Program-made: the position numbers and the translations under genes
Notes under the pieces: generated by a model
What the model saw: only the letters and a program-made list of their open reading frames with translations
The model's database searches: none
Told to the model about the DNA's origin: nothing
Part shown: positions 33,277 through 41,676 of the stretch, one piece after another
Position numbering within the stretch: the first letter of the stretch is position 1
Layout: each line of letters opens with the position of its first letter
DNA from: SVTX01 sp045602385
GTDB taxonomy: Bacteria > Bacillota > Clostridia > Oscillospirales > CAG-272
Reading direction: 5' to 3'
DNA: 64,000 nt
NCBI GenBank assembly: GCA_045602385.1
Contig: JAZSBL010000030.1
Coordinates: 7,782 to 71,781 of the forward strand

Positions 33277-34241
33277 TTTATCTCTCCATTCGATTCCTGA
33301 ATATATTGATTGTTTATATTGTCTCTTTGTTCTAATGATTCCATTCCTAATCCGGAATAGAATATTTCGCGCACAAGGTCATCCGGGCACTTCAGACCTA
33401 TAAGCGCAACGTCTCTTATGTAGGGCGTGATCTCATATTTGAAGATACCATCCGAATTTTTCACGTTGTGCAAAACTCCGACGTACTCTGATATATCGGT
33501 AACGTACCCTGTAAGACGGTCAAGCTTTGTATTATCGGCATTGAAAAAGGCCTCAAGCTCTATGCCCTCATCATAATGTATCACCTTTACGGTAAGCGTG
33601 CGATCCTGCGCATGCTCCCTTGCTGCAAGCGCCATCATAAGAAGCATTGCAAATATATGACCGCCTGCATAGCGCATTCCCGCCACGCAAAGCATTCTGT
33701 TTTCGCGGTCGCTTTGAATCTCTATCCTGACGCCCGCCAGATCGGACACCGCCTTTATTCCGTCATATATAAACGATTTGCCGAGATTTGCATACTCGAT
33801 CAAACTCTCCGCCACACTTGCGCTGTTCAGATACCGCGAATAATCAACCTCTGACGGCTGATCGCCAAATCGGCTGTACGCAAGATCATATATGCGGTCT
33901 GAGAGCGACGACATTCCTACTGTATGCGACATGTTCTTTCTGAGCCATACAGGGTCGCAGGAATGCATCTCTATTACCAATCCGAGACTCTCCGCACCGC
34001 AAAGGCCCTTGATAACGATAAGCGGGACATCTACCCCGTCGCGTATTCCCATAATTGCAAAGCTTCTGCTTCTGTTTTCGCCCCATGCATCGGCTAAAAA
34101 TTCGTTTTCACCCTCACACATAGTCAGCTGCGAGAACAGATCCCTCTTCAACGGCCTGCGACTGACCCTTGATGCAATTATATCTCCAAATCCGCGTCGG
34201 GATGCCGCAAAAACGTATATATCGTCAATAAATTCAAGCAA
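33249..34241 (-). CDS. conserved-looking protein of unknown function upstream of rbfA
   Basis: I do not recognise this 330-residue protein. It is cytosolic (no signal or membrane helices) with mixed alpha/beta content and no obvious catalytic motif. One Ala/Met-rich helical stretch (GGHIFAMLLMMALAAREHA, residues ~205-225) is amphipathic. A response to an envelope or ligand signal cannot be judged. The reading frame opens with TTG at 34241, 12 nt after GAGGAG; no better ATG is near. It is the first gene of the rbfA operon, with a strong promoter and a small hairpin in its leader. Confidence 0.65.
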   Translation of the reverse strand: MLEFIDDIYVFAASRRGFGDIIASRVSRRPLKRDLFSQLTMCEGENEFLADAWGENRSRSFAIMGIRDGVDVPLIVIKGLCGAESLGLVIEMHSCDPVWLRKNMSHTVGMSSLSDRIYDLAYSRFGDQPSEVDYSRYLNSASVAESLIEYANLGKSFIYDGIKAVSDLAGVRIEIQSDRENRMLCVAGMRYAGGHIFAMLLMMALAAREHAQDRTLTVKVIHYDEGIELEAFFNADNTKLDRLTGYVTDISEYVGVLHNVKNSDGIFKYEITPYIRDVALIGLKCPDDLVREIFYSGLGMESLEQRDNINNQYIQESNGEIKWQNTDREE

Positions 34242-34298
34242 TTGTATAAAATGCTCCTCAGTCTTACGTAAATCTGCCGAAAAAACTTCGGCATTGTA

Positions 34299-34327
34299 AT
34301 TATAACCTATTTTGTCCCTTTTGTCAA
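34299..34327 (-). promoter_or_regulatory. promoter of the rbfA-nrnA operon
   Basis: On the minus strand TTGACA (34327-34322) and TATAAT (34304-34299) are 17 bp apart. A small hairpin (GCCGAA/TTCGGC, 34277-34293) follows in the leader. Confidence 0.8.
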
Positions 34328-34347
34328 GCGGATAAAGACCACACCGC

Positions 34348-34980
34348 CTATCTCGTAAGCTCTTTTATGTAATTCTCTGCCCTGTGCGCATCAACTCTCG
34401 AATATCTCCCGCGCACACCTATATTTATAATATCCCCCACATGCCTGAAGCCAAATGACTTGGGCGGCAGATGAGTCACTATATCATCATAATTTTTTAT
34501 TCGGCAAAAGCCCTGCCATCGCTCATTTTCCATAGGCACTCTGCCCCATATCACTCTTGGACAACCAAACCCGTAGCCAAACAGATTTGATCTTATATCG
34601 GGCCGATTGTACCATATAAATTCATGGCAAAGCAGGGCCAATGCCGCGCCGTGACTGTACCCCACAGTAATTATCCTTCGAACACTGAGATCCAATAGCG
34701 CACCCTCAATGTACGGTAAAACACTACGCCACACACGCAAAAAACCACCGTGAACGTACCAGGATTCACATTCTCTCACACACTCGCGGCGAGCCTCGGT
34801 TACCGCAAAATCAAAATTATTTTCCCAATCGTCTGCTCCGTCGCTTTTTTCGAAGAAAACATACAGACTGTCCCCCTCGCGCCCTATGGCAAAGCTGCCA
34901 CTATTTTCAACCGTTAGATACTCCGCGTAAAGACAACGAGAAAGCATTTCTGCAAGAAAAGATCCGTCTGCTTTTTTCAT
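34348..34980 (-). CDS. lipase class 3-like alpha/beta hydrolase
   Basis: The 210-residue protein has the nucleophile elbow VGYSHGAAL (G-x-S-x-G) near residue 120, preceded by the VRRIITV strand, and a later YGFGCPRV and DIVTHLPP typical of class 3 lipases (Asp and strand before the final His). No signal peptide is present, so it acts in the cytosol on an unknown ester. It is the only gene in the window that ends with TAG as its normal stop. GGGGG lies ~10 nt before the ATG. Confidence 0.75.
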   Translation of the reverse strand: MKKADGSFLAEMLSRCLYAEYLTVENSGSFAIGREGDSLYVFFEKSDGADDWENNFDFAVTEARRECVRECESWYVHGGFLRVWRSVLPYIEGALLDLSVRRIITVGYSHGAALALLCHEFIWYNRPDIRSNLFGYGFGCPRVIWGRVPMENERWQGFCRIKNYDDIVTHLPPKSFGFRHVGDIINIGVRGRYSRVDAHRAENYIKELTR

Positions 34981-35055
34981 TTTATATTATCCCCCTCTCT
35001 CGCTTCGATCATATGCTATTATATGCCTTATAAAGGGGAAATGTTTTGATTTAAA

Positions 35056-35094
35056 TAAAAGTAACGGCTCGTCCAAAGCGCGCGAGCCGTTACT
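35056..35094 (-). terminator. terminator of the citrate/isocitrate operon
   Basis: A 12-bp stem (35060-35071 with 35083-35094) is followed on the minus strand by TTTTATTT, just after the icd stop. Confidence 0.88.
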
Positions 35095-35101
35095 CATATA
35101 T

Positions 35102-36304
35102 TTATAATCTTTCGCGTATAGCCTTGATAAACTCAAGAGAATTTACCGCTACCGCTTGAGTTTCATCGCTGACAAGACCAACAAGATCCTTTGTCATAAT
35201 GCCGTCGTCAAGCGTCTTGATGCACGCCGCCTCAAGTCTTTTTGCAAAATTACAAAGCTCGCGAAGTCCGTCAAGCTCTCCGCGCTTATAAAGCGCGCCC
35301 GTCCACGCGAATATCGTCGCCATCGGGTTTGTAGAGGTCTCCTCGCCCTTCAGATATCTGTAATAATGACGTGTGACCGTTCCGTGCGCCGCCTCGTACT
35401 CGTAGTTGCCGTCGGGCGATACCAGAACGCTCGTCATCATGGCAAGTGAGCCGAATGCGGTCGATACCATGTCGCTCATCACGTCACCGTCATAGTTCTT
35501 GCAAGCCCAGATAAATCCGCCCTTGCTGCGCATCACTCTTGCGACCGCGTCATCTATAAGGGTATAGAAATACTCGATTCCCGCAGCCTCAAAATCCGCT
35601 TTGTAATCAGACTCGTATATCTCCTCAAAAATAAGCTTGAAGGTCTGATCGTACTGCTTTGATATAGTGTCCTTGGTTGAAAACCAAAGATCCTGCTTGG
35701 TGGCAAGAGCGTATTTAAAGCAGGAATGAGCGAATGAGCGTATCGAGGAGTCCTTATTGTACTGTCCCTGAAGCACGCCTGCGCACTCAAAATCATAGAC
35801 TGTTTCGCGGTAGGTTTCTTCGCCTTGCGCGTTTGTAAAGACAAGCTCCGCCTTTCCCTGCTCGCAGACTCTCAGCTCGGTCGCCTTATATACGTCACCG
35901 TATGCGTGGCGCGCGATAGTGATAGGCTTCTGCCAGTTTCTCACCGCAGGCTTTATCGAATCAATAAGAATAGGCGCACGGAACACCGTTCCGTCAAGAA
36001 TCGCTCTTATCGTTCCGTTGGGGCTCTTCCACATTTTTTTGAGGTTGTATTCCTCTACTCTTTGCTTATTCGGGGTTATGGTAGCGCATTTTACCGATAC
36101 GCCGTATTTTTTATTTGCCTCAGCCGCCTGAACAGTTACAAGGTCGTCAGTCGCGTCTCTGTTTTCAAGCGACAGATCGTAATACTCGGTCTTAAGATCA
36201 ACAAAAGGAAGGATAAGCTCATCCTTGATCATTTTCCAAAGTATTCTGGTCATTTCGTCGCCGTCCATTTCAACAAGCGGCGTCGTCATCTTTATCTTCG
36301 ACAT
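35102..36304 (-). CDS. icd: NADP-dependent isocitrate dehydrogenase (eukaryotic-like subtype)
   Basis: The 400-residue enzyme belongs to the dimeric type found in eukaryotes and some bacteria, with PLVEMDGDEMTRILW at the start, the substrate loop SPNGTIRA, NYDGDVMSDMVSTAFGSLAMM and EAAHGTVTRHY. It oxidises isocitrate to 2-oxoglutarate, feeding glutamate synthesis in an organism that has an incomplete TCA cycle. It is the last gene of a four-gene operon, 11 nt after aconitase. Confidence 0.96.
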   Translation of the reverse strand: MSKIKMTTPLVEMDGDEMTRILWKMIKDELILPFVDLKTEYYDLSLENRDATDDLVTVQAAEANKKYGVSVKCATITPNKQRVEEYNLKKMWKSPNGTIRAILDGTVFRAPILIDSIKPAVRNWQKPITIARHAYGDVYKATELRVCEQGKAELVFTNAQGEETYRETVYDFECAGVLQGQYNKDSSIRSFAHSCFKYALATKQDLWFSTKDTISKQYDQTFKLIFEEIYESDYKADFEAAGIEYFYTLIDDAVARVMRSKGGFIWACKNYDGDVMSDMVSTAFGSLAMMTSVLVSPDGNYEYEAAHGTVTRHYYRYLKGEETSTNPMATIFAWTGALYKRGELDGLRELCNFAKRLEAACIKTLDDGIMTKDLVGLVSDETQAVAVNSLEFIKAIRERL

Positions 36305-36315
36305 GGTATTCCTCT

Positions 36316-38244
36316 TTATCGGTTGGTTTTTGTGTACGGAAGAAGTCCGCCGGCGCGAAGTATTCCTCTCTGCCTTTCAGAAAAATCGCCTGCGACAATA
36401 TACTCCTTGCCCGTTGTAATATTCTTAACTGTCATTTTCCCACTTTTAAGTGCATCAAACACACCGCAAAGTTCAAGCGAGTCGCCCTCACTCAGCTCAT
36501 CGTAATCATGGGGATTTTCAAGTGTCAAGGGGATTATTCCCGCATTTATCAGGTTTGCCGCGTGTATTCTGGCAAAGCTCTTGGCAATCACCGCGCGAAC
36601 GCCAAGGTAAAGCGGAACGAGCGCCGCGTGCTCTCGCGATGACCCTTGTCCGTAATTCACGCCGCCGAGAATAATGCTCTGCCCCGCCGCCAAGGCTCTC
36701 TCGGGGAAGCTATCGTCACATACGCCGAAGCAGAATTTTGAAAGATACGGGATATTTGAGCGGTACGGCAGTATCTTTGCCCCCGCGGGCATAATGTGGT
36801 CGGTGGTTATATTATCGCCCACCTTCAAGGTAAGGCTCGCCTTGATGTTGTCCTCAAGCGGAGTGGTTTCGGGAAAAGGCTTTATGTTCGGTCCGCGGAG
36901 TATCGGCAAAGAATCCGCCTCTCTCTCATCTGCGGGCTCAATAACCGCGCTATCGTCTATCTTGAAGCGCTCAGGCATCCCTATCTCGGGATATTCGCCA
37001 AGCACTCTTGGGTCGGTTATATATCCCGTGATCGCGCTGGCCGCCGCTATTTCGGGAGAAACGAGATAAACTCCGGCGTCACGCGTTCCGCTTCTTCCCT
37101 CAAAATTGCGATTGAAGGTGCGAAGCGATACTCCGCCCGATTCGGGTGAAAATCCCATTCCGATACATGGGCCACAGGCGCACTCAAGTACTCTCGCGCC
37201 CGATGCGATTATATCCGAAAGCGCGCCGCAATCCGCAAGCATTGAAAGCACCTGCTTTGAGCCCGGAGAAACCGAAAGGCTTACCGAATCGGCTATTTTT
37301 TTGCCTTTAAGAATATCCGCCACTCTTAGCATATCTCTTAGTGACGAGTTTGTGCATGAGCCGATGCAAACCTGATTGACCTTGACTGACGAAAGCTCAC
37401 TCGCCTTCTTTATATTATCGGGACTGTGAGGACATGCCATCAGCGGCTCAAGCTCTGAAAGATTTATATCTATTACTCTGTCGTAAACCGCATCGGGATC
37501 GGAGCTGAGAGGAATATACACATCACCTCTGCCCTCCGCCTCCAAAAATGCCTTTGTTATTTCATCAGACGGGAATATCGACGTGGTCGCGCCAAGCTCT
37601 GTTCCCATATTCGTAATAGTCGCGCGCTCGGGCACCGAAAGAGTCTTTATTCCCTCGCCGCCCCACTCAATTATTGCTCCGACTCCTCCCTTTACCGAAA
37701 GGATGCGGAGTATCTCAAGGCTCACGTCCTTCGCGCTGACCCAAGGACGAAGCTTGCCCGTGAGATTGACCTTGTACATTTTCGGCATAGTGATATAATA
37801 CGCGCCGCCACCCATTGCGACAGCGACGTCCATTCCGCCTGCGCCAAACGCAAGCATACCGATACCGCCGCCGGTCGGAGTGTGGCTGTCAGAGCCGATA
37901 AGCGTCTTGCCCGGCACGCCGAAGCGCTCAAGATGTACCTGATGGCAAATTCCGTTTCCCGGGCGTGAAAAGCGCAAACCGAATTTCTTTGCAACCGACT
38001 GTATATATCTGTGATCATCGGCATTTTCAAATCCGGATTGCAAGGTGTTGTGGTCTATATACGCCACCGAAAGCTCGGTGCGCACCCTCTTGATACCTAT
38101 CGCCTCAAACTCCAGATACGCCATCGTTCCCGTCGCGTCCTGAGTCAACGTCTGGTCTATTTTAAGCGCGATCTCACTACCCACCGTCATCTCACCTGAG
38201 ATCAGATGCTCCTTTATAATTTTTTGTGCTATTGTAAGTCCCAT
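36316..38244 (-). CDS. acnA: aconitate hydratase
   Basis: The 642-residue aconitase is the short form without the linker of AcnA/IRP. The three Fe-S cysteines lie in CIGSCTNSS and ACGPCIGMG, and the swivel domain includes GGVNYGQGSSREHAAL. It isomerises citrate to isocitrate between the Re-citrate synthase and isocitrate dehydrogenase encoded in the same operon. The length fits the monofunctional anaerobe type. It starts 15 nt after the GntR gene. Confidence 0.95.
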   Translation of the reverse strand: MGLTIAQKIIKEHLISGEMTVGSEIALKIDQTLTQDATGTMAYLEFEAIGIKRVRTELSVAYIDHNTLQSGFENADDHRYIQSVAKKFGLRFSRPGNGICHQVHLERFGVPGKTLIGSDSHTPTGGGIGMLAFGAGGMDVAVAMGGGAYYITMPKMYKVNLTGKLRPWVSAKDVSLEILRILSVKGGVGAIIEWGGEGIKTLSVPERATITNMGTELGATTSIFPSDEITKAFLEAEGRGDVYIPLSSDPDAVYDRVIDINLSELEPLMACPHSPDNIKKASELSSVKVNQVCIGSCTNSSLRDMLRVADILKGKKIADSVSLSVSPGSKQVLSMLADCGALSDIIASGARVLECACGPCIGMGFSPESGGVSLRTFNRNFEGRSGTRDAGVYLVSPEIAAASAITGYITDPRVLGEYPEIGMPERFKIDDSAVIEPADEREADSLPILRGPNIKPFPETTPLEDNIKASLTLKVGDNITTDHIMPAGAKILPYRSNIPYLSKFCFGVCDDSFPERALAAGQSIILGGVNYGQGSSREHAALVPLYLGVRAVIAKSFARIHAANLINAGIIPLTLENPHDYDELSEGDSLELCGVFDALKSGKMTVKNITTGKEYIVAGDFSERQRGILRAGGLLPYTKTNR

Positions 38245-38259
38245 GACTGTTACCTCTTA

Positions 38260-38925
38260 TTATGTCTGTGCCTGTGCAATCTTCTGCATTATACTTTCGC
38301 GGGCGTTGATTATATGATCTACCATAAGCTTCTCGGCAAGCTCTCCGTTGCGCGTAACTATTGCATCGTATATCGCCTTATGCTCGCCGAGAGATTTTTT
38401 GGCTCTCTCGCTCTGCTCGATCGAAGCCTTACGGAATTTCACTATCTTTTTATGAAGCTCTGCCAAGGTGGACTGCACTGGCATACTACCCGACATTCTG
38501 TACAACACGCTGTGGAAATTGCTGTCGCAGCTTATCGTACGATCATCGTCGCCCTTCATAATGTAAAACTCCTGAAGGTCAACTACGTCACGCAGCTCCT
38601 TTATTTCCTTGTCGCTTGCCCTTGCCGCGGCAAGACGGGCAGCGTAGCCCTCAATACGTATTCTCATTTCGTATATATCGGCGATATCCTCTGCAGAAAT
38701 TCCTACGATGACCGCGCCCTTGGTCGACATCTTAACGATCCCTTCCTGCTCAAGTCTGCGAAGCGCCTCTCTTATCGGAGTTCTGCTCACCCCGAGGATT
38801 TCGGCAAGCTTCATCTCGGTAAAAACCTCTCCCTTGTGGTAATTTCCTGCCAAGATATCGTGCTCCAACCTCTCAAACACCTGATCTGCCAAGGATACTA
38901 TCTTATGCTCTGTACTCAACATCAT
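38260..38925 (-). CDS. GntR-family (FCD) transcriptional regulator
   Basis: The 221-residue protein has an N-terminal winged helix (GEVFTEMKLAEILGVSRTPIREALRRLEQEGIV, positions ~30-65) and an all-helical FCD ligand domain with the metal/acid-binding Asp and His residues (RMRIEGYAARLAA, SNFHSVLYR, HIINARE). FCD regulators sense small carboxylic acids. It sits between the citrate synthase and aconitase genes, so citrate or 2-oxoglutarate is a likely effector, and the TGTATACA-type palindrome in the operon promoter is a likely site. Confidence 0.92.
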   Translation of the reverse strand: MMLSTEHKIVSLADQVFERLEHDILAGNYHKGEVFTEMKLAEILGVSRTPIREALRRLEQEGIVKMSTKGAVIVGISAEDIADIYEMRIRIEGYAARLAAARASDKEIKELRDVVDLQEFYIMKGDDDRTISCDSNFHSVLYRMSGSMPVQSTLAELHKKIVKFRKASIEQSERAKKSLGEHKAIYDAIVTRNGELAEKLMVDHIINARESIMQKIAQAQT

Positions 38926-38943
38926 TTTCTAAACTCCAATCCA

Positions 38944-40320
38944 TCATATTCTCTTGAATCTGCCAAGCGACAGCTCCTCAAGCTTGGTTTCAAGCTCATA
39001 AGTCGACATGGCCGCGACTCTGCCGCCCTCGTATTCCTTGTCGATCCATTCCTTCATCTTAACCACAAGCGCATCCTTTTTATCCACGCGCTCCGATTCG
39101 GTGAGCTTATAGTTTTCATTGATCCAATATGCGATACCCGCGAGTCCGGAGGTCTTGCTCACCTGAACGCCCGCAGAACGGTTCAAAATCTTTTTCGTGT
39201 TGAATATATTATAAATTTCCTCATCCTTTAAAAGCCCGTCAGCGTGGATTCCCGCGCGTGTTATGTTGAAATCTCTGCCTACGAATGGGGTCATGGGAGG
39301 AATTTTGTATCCCATTTCCTCACTGAAATAGTTGGCAATATCCGTAATAGCCGTTGTGTCCATGCCATCAAGCGAGCCGCGGAGCGACGCGTATTCAAAT
39401 ATCATCGCCTCAAGCGGAATATTACCCGTGCGCTCGCCTATTCCAAGCAAGGAGCAGTTGACCGCGCTCGCGCCGTAGAGCCATGCGGTGCTTGCGTTTG
39501 CTACCGCCTTGTAGAAATCGTTGTGACCGTGCCACTCAAGCATCTCGCTCTCAACGTCCGAATAGTGCTGGAGTCCGTAGATTATACCCGGAACGCTTCT
39601 GGGGAGCGCGACCTCGGTATAAGGCACGCCGTAGCCCATCGTATCACATGCGCGAATCTTGACGGGAATATTTGCGTCCCTCGACATCTTCATAAGCTCG
39701 TTTACAAAAGGCACTACGAAGCCGTAGAAATCAGCTCTTGTAATATCCTCAAGGTGACACCTCGGCATTACGCCGGCCTCAAATGCGTCGTATACTGTTT
39801 CAAGGTATTTTTTCATGCACTCACTGCGACTCATCTTCATTTTCTTAAATATATGATAGTCGCTGCAGCTGACTAGAATTCCCGTTTCGCGTATACCAAG
39901 GTCGCGTACCAGCTTAAAGTCCTCTCTTGAGGCTCTTATCCATGTGGTTATTTCGGGAAAGCGGAGTCCAAGCTCACGGCATTTTTCTATCGCTTCCCTA
40001 TCCTTTTGACTGTAAATAAAGAACTCGGTCTGCCTGATTATTCCGTAAGGACCGCCAAGCCTTGACATAAGCTTATAAAGGTTTACTATCTGATCTACGG
40101 TATAGGGATTGACCGATTGCTGACCGTCTCTGAAGGACGTGTCGGTTATCCATATTTCTTCCGGCATGTTTATCGGCACACGGCGATGGTTGAACGCCAC
40201 CTTGGGTACCGATTCGTAATCATATATATCTCTGTAAAGATTAGGCTCCTCTACGTCCTGGAGCTGATAGCGGTATTGCTTTTGCTCAAGCAGATTGGTT
40301 TTATTAGATATCTCAAGCAT
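38944..40320 (-). CDS. Re-type citrate synthase (HMGL-like family)
   Basis: The 458-residue DRE-TIM metallolyase has DTSFRDGQQSVNPYT at the start, the HLEDITRADF region, the metal-binding EWHGHNDFY and NCSLLGIGERTGN. Isopropylmalate, homocitrate and Re-citrate synthases share this fold. The long N-terminal part, the operon with aconitase and isocitrate dehydrogenase, and the absence of a classical Si-citrate synthase nearby fit the Re-citrate synthase described in Clostridium kluyveri. It would make citrate from oxaloacetate and acetyl-CoA with the opposite stereochemistry to gltA. The first gene of the operon, 18 nt before the GntR gene. Confidence 0.88.
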   Translation of the reverse strand: MLEISNKTNLLEQKQYRYQLQDVEEPNLYRDIYDYESVPKVAFNHRRVPINMPEEIWITDTSFRDGQQSVNPYTVDQIVNLYKLMSRLGGPYGIIRQTEFFIYSQKDREAIEKCRELGLRFPEITTWIRASREDFKLVRDLGIRETGILVSCSDYHIFKKMKMSRSECMKKYLETVYDAFEAGVMPRCHLEDITRADFYGFVVPFVNELMKMSRDANIPVKIRACDTMGYGVPYTEVALPRSVPGIIYGLQHYSDVESEMLEWHGHNDFYKAVANASTAWLYGASAVNCSLLGIGERTGNIPLEAMIFEYASLRGSLDGMDTTAITDIANYFSEEMGYKIPPMTPFVGRDFNITRAGIHADGLLKDEEIYNIFNTKKILNRSAGVQVSKTSGLAGIAYWINENYKLTESERVDKKDALVVKMKEWIDKEYEGGRVAAMSTYELETKLEELSLGRFKRI

Positions 40321-40401
40321 CGTTCTCTCTCCTTTTGTCTATTGCGCGTTGTATTCAAATTATCTATTAAAATATTCCTTATTTTTCTTCACGACCAGGA
40401 A

Positions 40402-40438
40402 TGTATACAATTATACAATTATTCACTCTCGTTGTCAA
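40402..40438 (-). promoter_or_regulatory. promoter and GntR-type operator of the citrate operon
   Basis: On the minus strand TTGACA (40438-40433) and TATAAT (40415-40410) have 17-bp spacing. The TGTATACA palindrome (40402-40409) and the adjacent TTGTATAA half-sites overlap the -10 and start site. Such TGTATACA-like sequences are typical of FCD-type GntR sites, and the regulator is encoded in the operon. Confidence 0.68.
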
Positions 40439-40529
40439 GAGTTTTCTGAAAATTATATAAAAAAGAGATTATGATTTTTTTTCAAGTCCTAAAAAGTCAA
40501 TTATTATAATAAAGCGCAAAAAGTAACGA

Positions 40530-40558
40530 TTGACAGGATGTGTCTGATATGATATAAT
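40530..40558 (+). promoter_or_regulatory. promoter of the SDR gene
   Basis: TTGACA (40530-40535) and TATAAT (40553-40558) are 17 bp apart. It is divergent from the citrate operon in a 327-bp gap; the rest of that gap is AT-rich and shows no gene. Confidence 0.8.
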
Positions 40559-40647
40559 TCAAATAAGGACAATATTATAACATTTTCAAGTACTTATCGT
40601 ATTATATCGGTAAGGCGAGCAATAAAAAAACATAAAGGAGAAAAACA

Positions 40648-41451
40648 ATGAGCTTTTTGAAGGACAAGGTAGCAATTATCACGGGCGGCGGCAGAGCAGA
40701 GCCTCTTGATGACGGCTCTGCCGGATCCATTGGATACGGTATAGCGATTGCGTATGCCAAGGAGGGCGCGAATCTCGTTTTGACGGGACGAAATATGCAG
40801 AAGCTGACAGACGCTAAGGAAGAGCTTGAGCGACTGTACGGCGTTAAGGTTCTGGCAATTGCCGCAGATGTAAATGCTAATACAGACGGCGAGGCGGTAG
40901 CACGCGGGGTTGTAGAAAAGACTATATCCGAATTCGGCAGAATTGACGTGCTGATCAACAACGCGCAGGCATCAGCTTCGGGCGTAAGACTTTGTGACCA
41001 TACCACAGAGCAGTTTGATCTTGCTATATATTCGGGACTTTATGCCGCATTCTACTATATGAAGGCATGCTATCCATATCTCAAGGAAACAAAGGGAACA
41101 GTTATCAACTTCGCATCCGGAGCGGGACTTTTCGGCAACTTCGGTCAGTGCGCGTATGCTGCGGCAAAGGAAGGAATAAGAGGTCTTTCGCGCGTTGCTG
41201 CAACCGAATGGGGTCCCGACGGAATAAACGTAAACGTCGTATGTCCTCTTGCTTGGACGTCTCAGCTTGAAAAATGGAAGAAGTATAACCCCGAAGCGTT
41301 TGAAGCTAACGTAAAGATGCCCCCGATGGGACATTTCGGGCACAGCGAAAATGAGATCGGTCGCGCCTGCGTTCAGCTTGCATCCCCGGACTTTAAATTT
41401 ATGTCAGGTGAGACCCTCACCCTTGAGGGAGGCCTCGGACAGAGACCTTAA
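40648..41451 (+). CDS. short-chain dehydrogenase/reductase (SDR) of unknown substrate
   Basis: The 267-residue classical SDR has catalytic Tyr/Lys in YAAAKEG, the serine in NFASGAG and NNAQASA at the NAG-like position. The cofactor loop is unusual: instead of TGxxxGxG it reads ITGGGRAEPLDDGSAGSIGYGIA, an insertion of about ten residues before the second glycines, a form I know from a subset of FabG-like proteins. The substrate cannot be told. It is monocistronic with its own promoter and terminator. Confidence 0.9.
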   Translation: MSFLKDKVAIITGGGRAEPLDDGSAGSIGYGIAIAYAKEGANLVLTGRNMQKLTDAKEELERLYGVKVLAIAADVNANTDGEAVARGVVEKTISEFGRIDVLINNAQASASGVRLCDHTTEQFDLAIYSGLYAAFYYMKACYPYLKETKGTVINFASGAGLFGNFGQCAYAAAKEGIRGLSRVAATEWGPDGINVNVVCPLAWTSQLEKWKKYNPEAFEANVKMPPMGHFGHSENEIGRACVQLASPDFKFMSGETLTLEGGLGQRP

Positions 41452-41483
41452 TTCAATAAAGGCATTAAATATTAATCCCAAAG

Positions 41484-41520
41484 ATCCCACGGTTTTAGAG
41501 ATAAAGCCGTGGGATTTTCA
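41484..41520 (+). terminator. terminator of the SDR gene
   Basis: A 13-bp stem with one G-T pair (41484-41496 with 41503-41515) is followed by TTTTCATCTTTTT. Confidence 0.85.
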
Positions 41521-41600
41521 TCTTTTTGAATACAAAATTAAAATATGGCATATTGCATAAAATATTCACTTAAATTTTATCACTTGTTTACAAAACACAA

Positions 41601-41629
41601 TTGACATTTTATGAAAAAGAAAGTATAAT
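41601..41629 (+). promoter_or_regulatory. promoter of the GltS-like gene
   Basis: TTGACA (41601-41606) and TATAAT (41624-41629) with 17-bp spacing, 48 nt upstream of the start. Confidence 0.8.
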
Positions 41630-41676
41630 TATGCGGTTTTGTAAAAAAGATTCAGAAAAGGAGACACATTAAATCC

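Noticed and set aside
38944..40320. Isopropylmalate, homocitrate or citramalate synthase, or HMG-CoA lyase.
   Set aside because: The operon with aconitase and isocitrate dehydrogenase and the N-terminal region fit Re-citrate synthase better; the alternative is kept only as a residual doubt.
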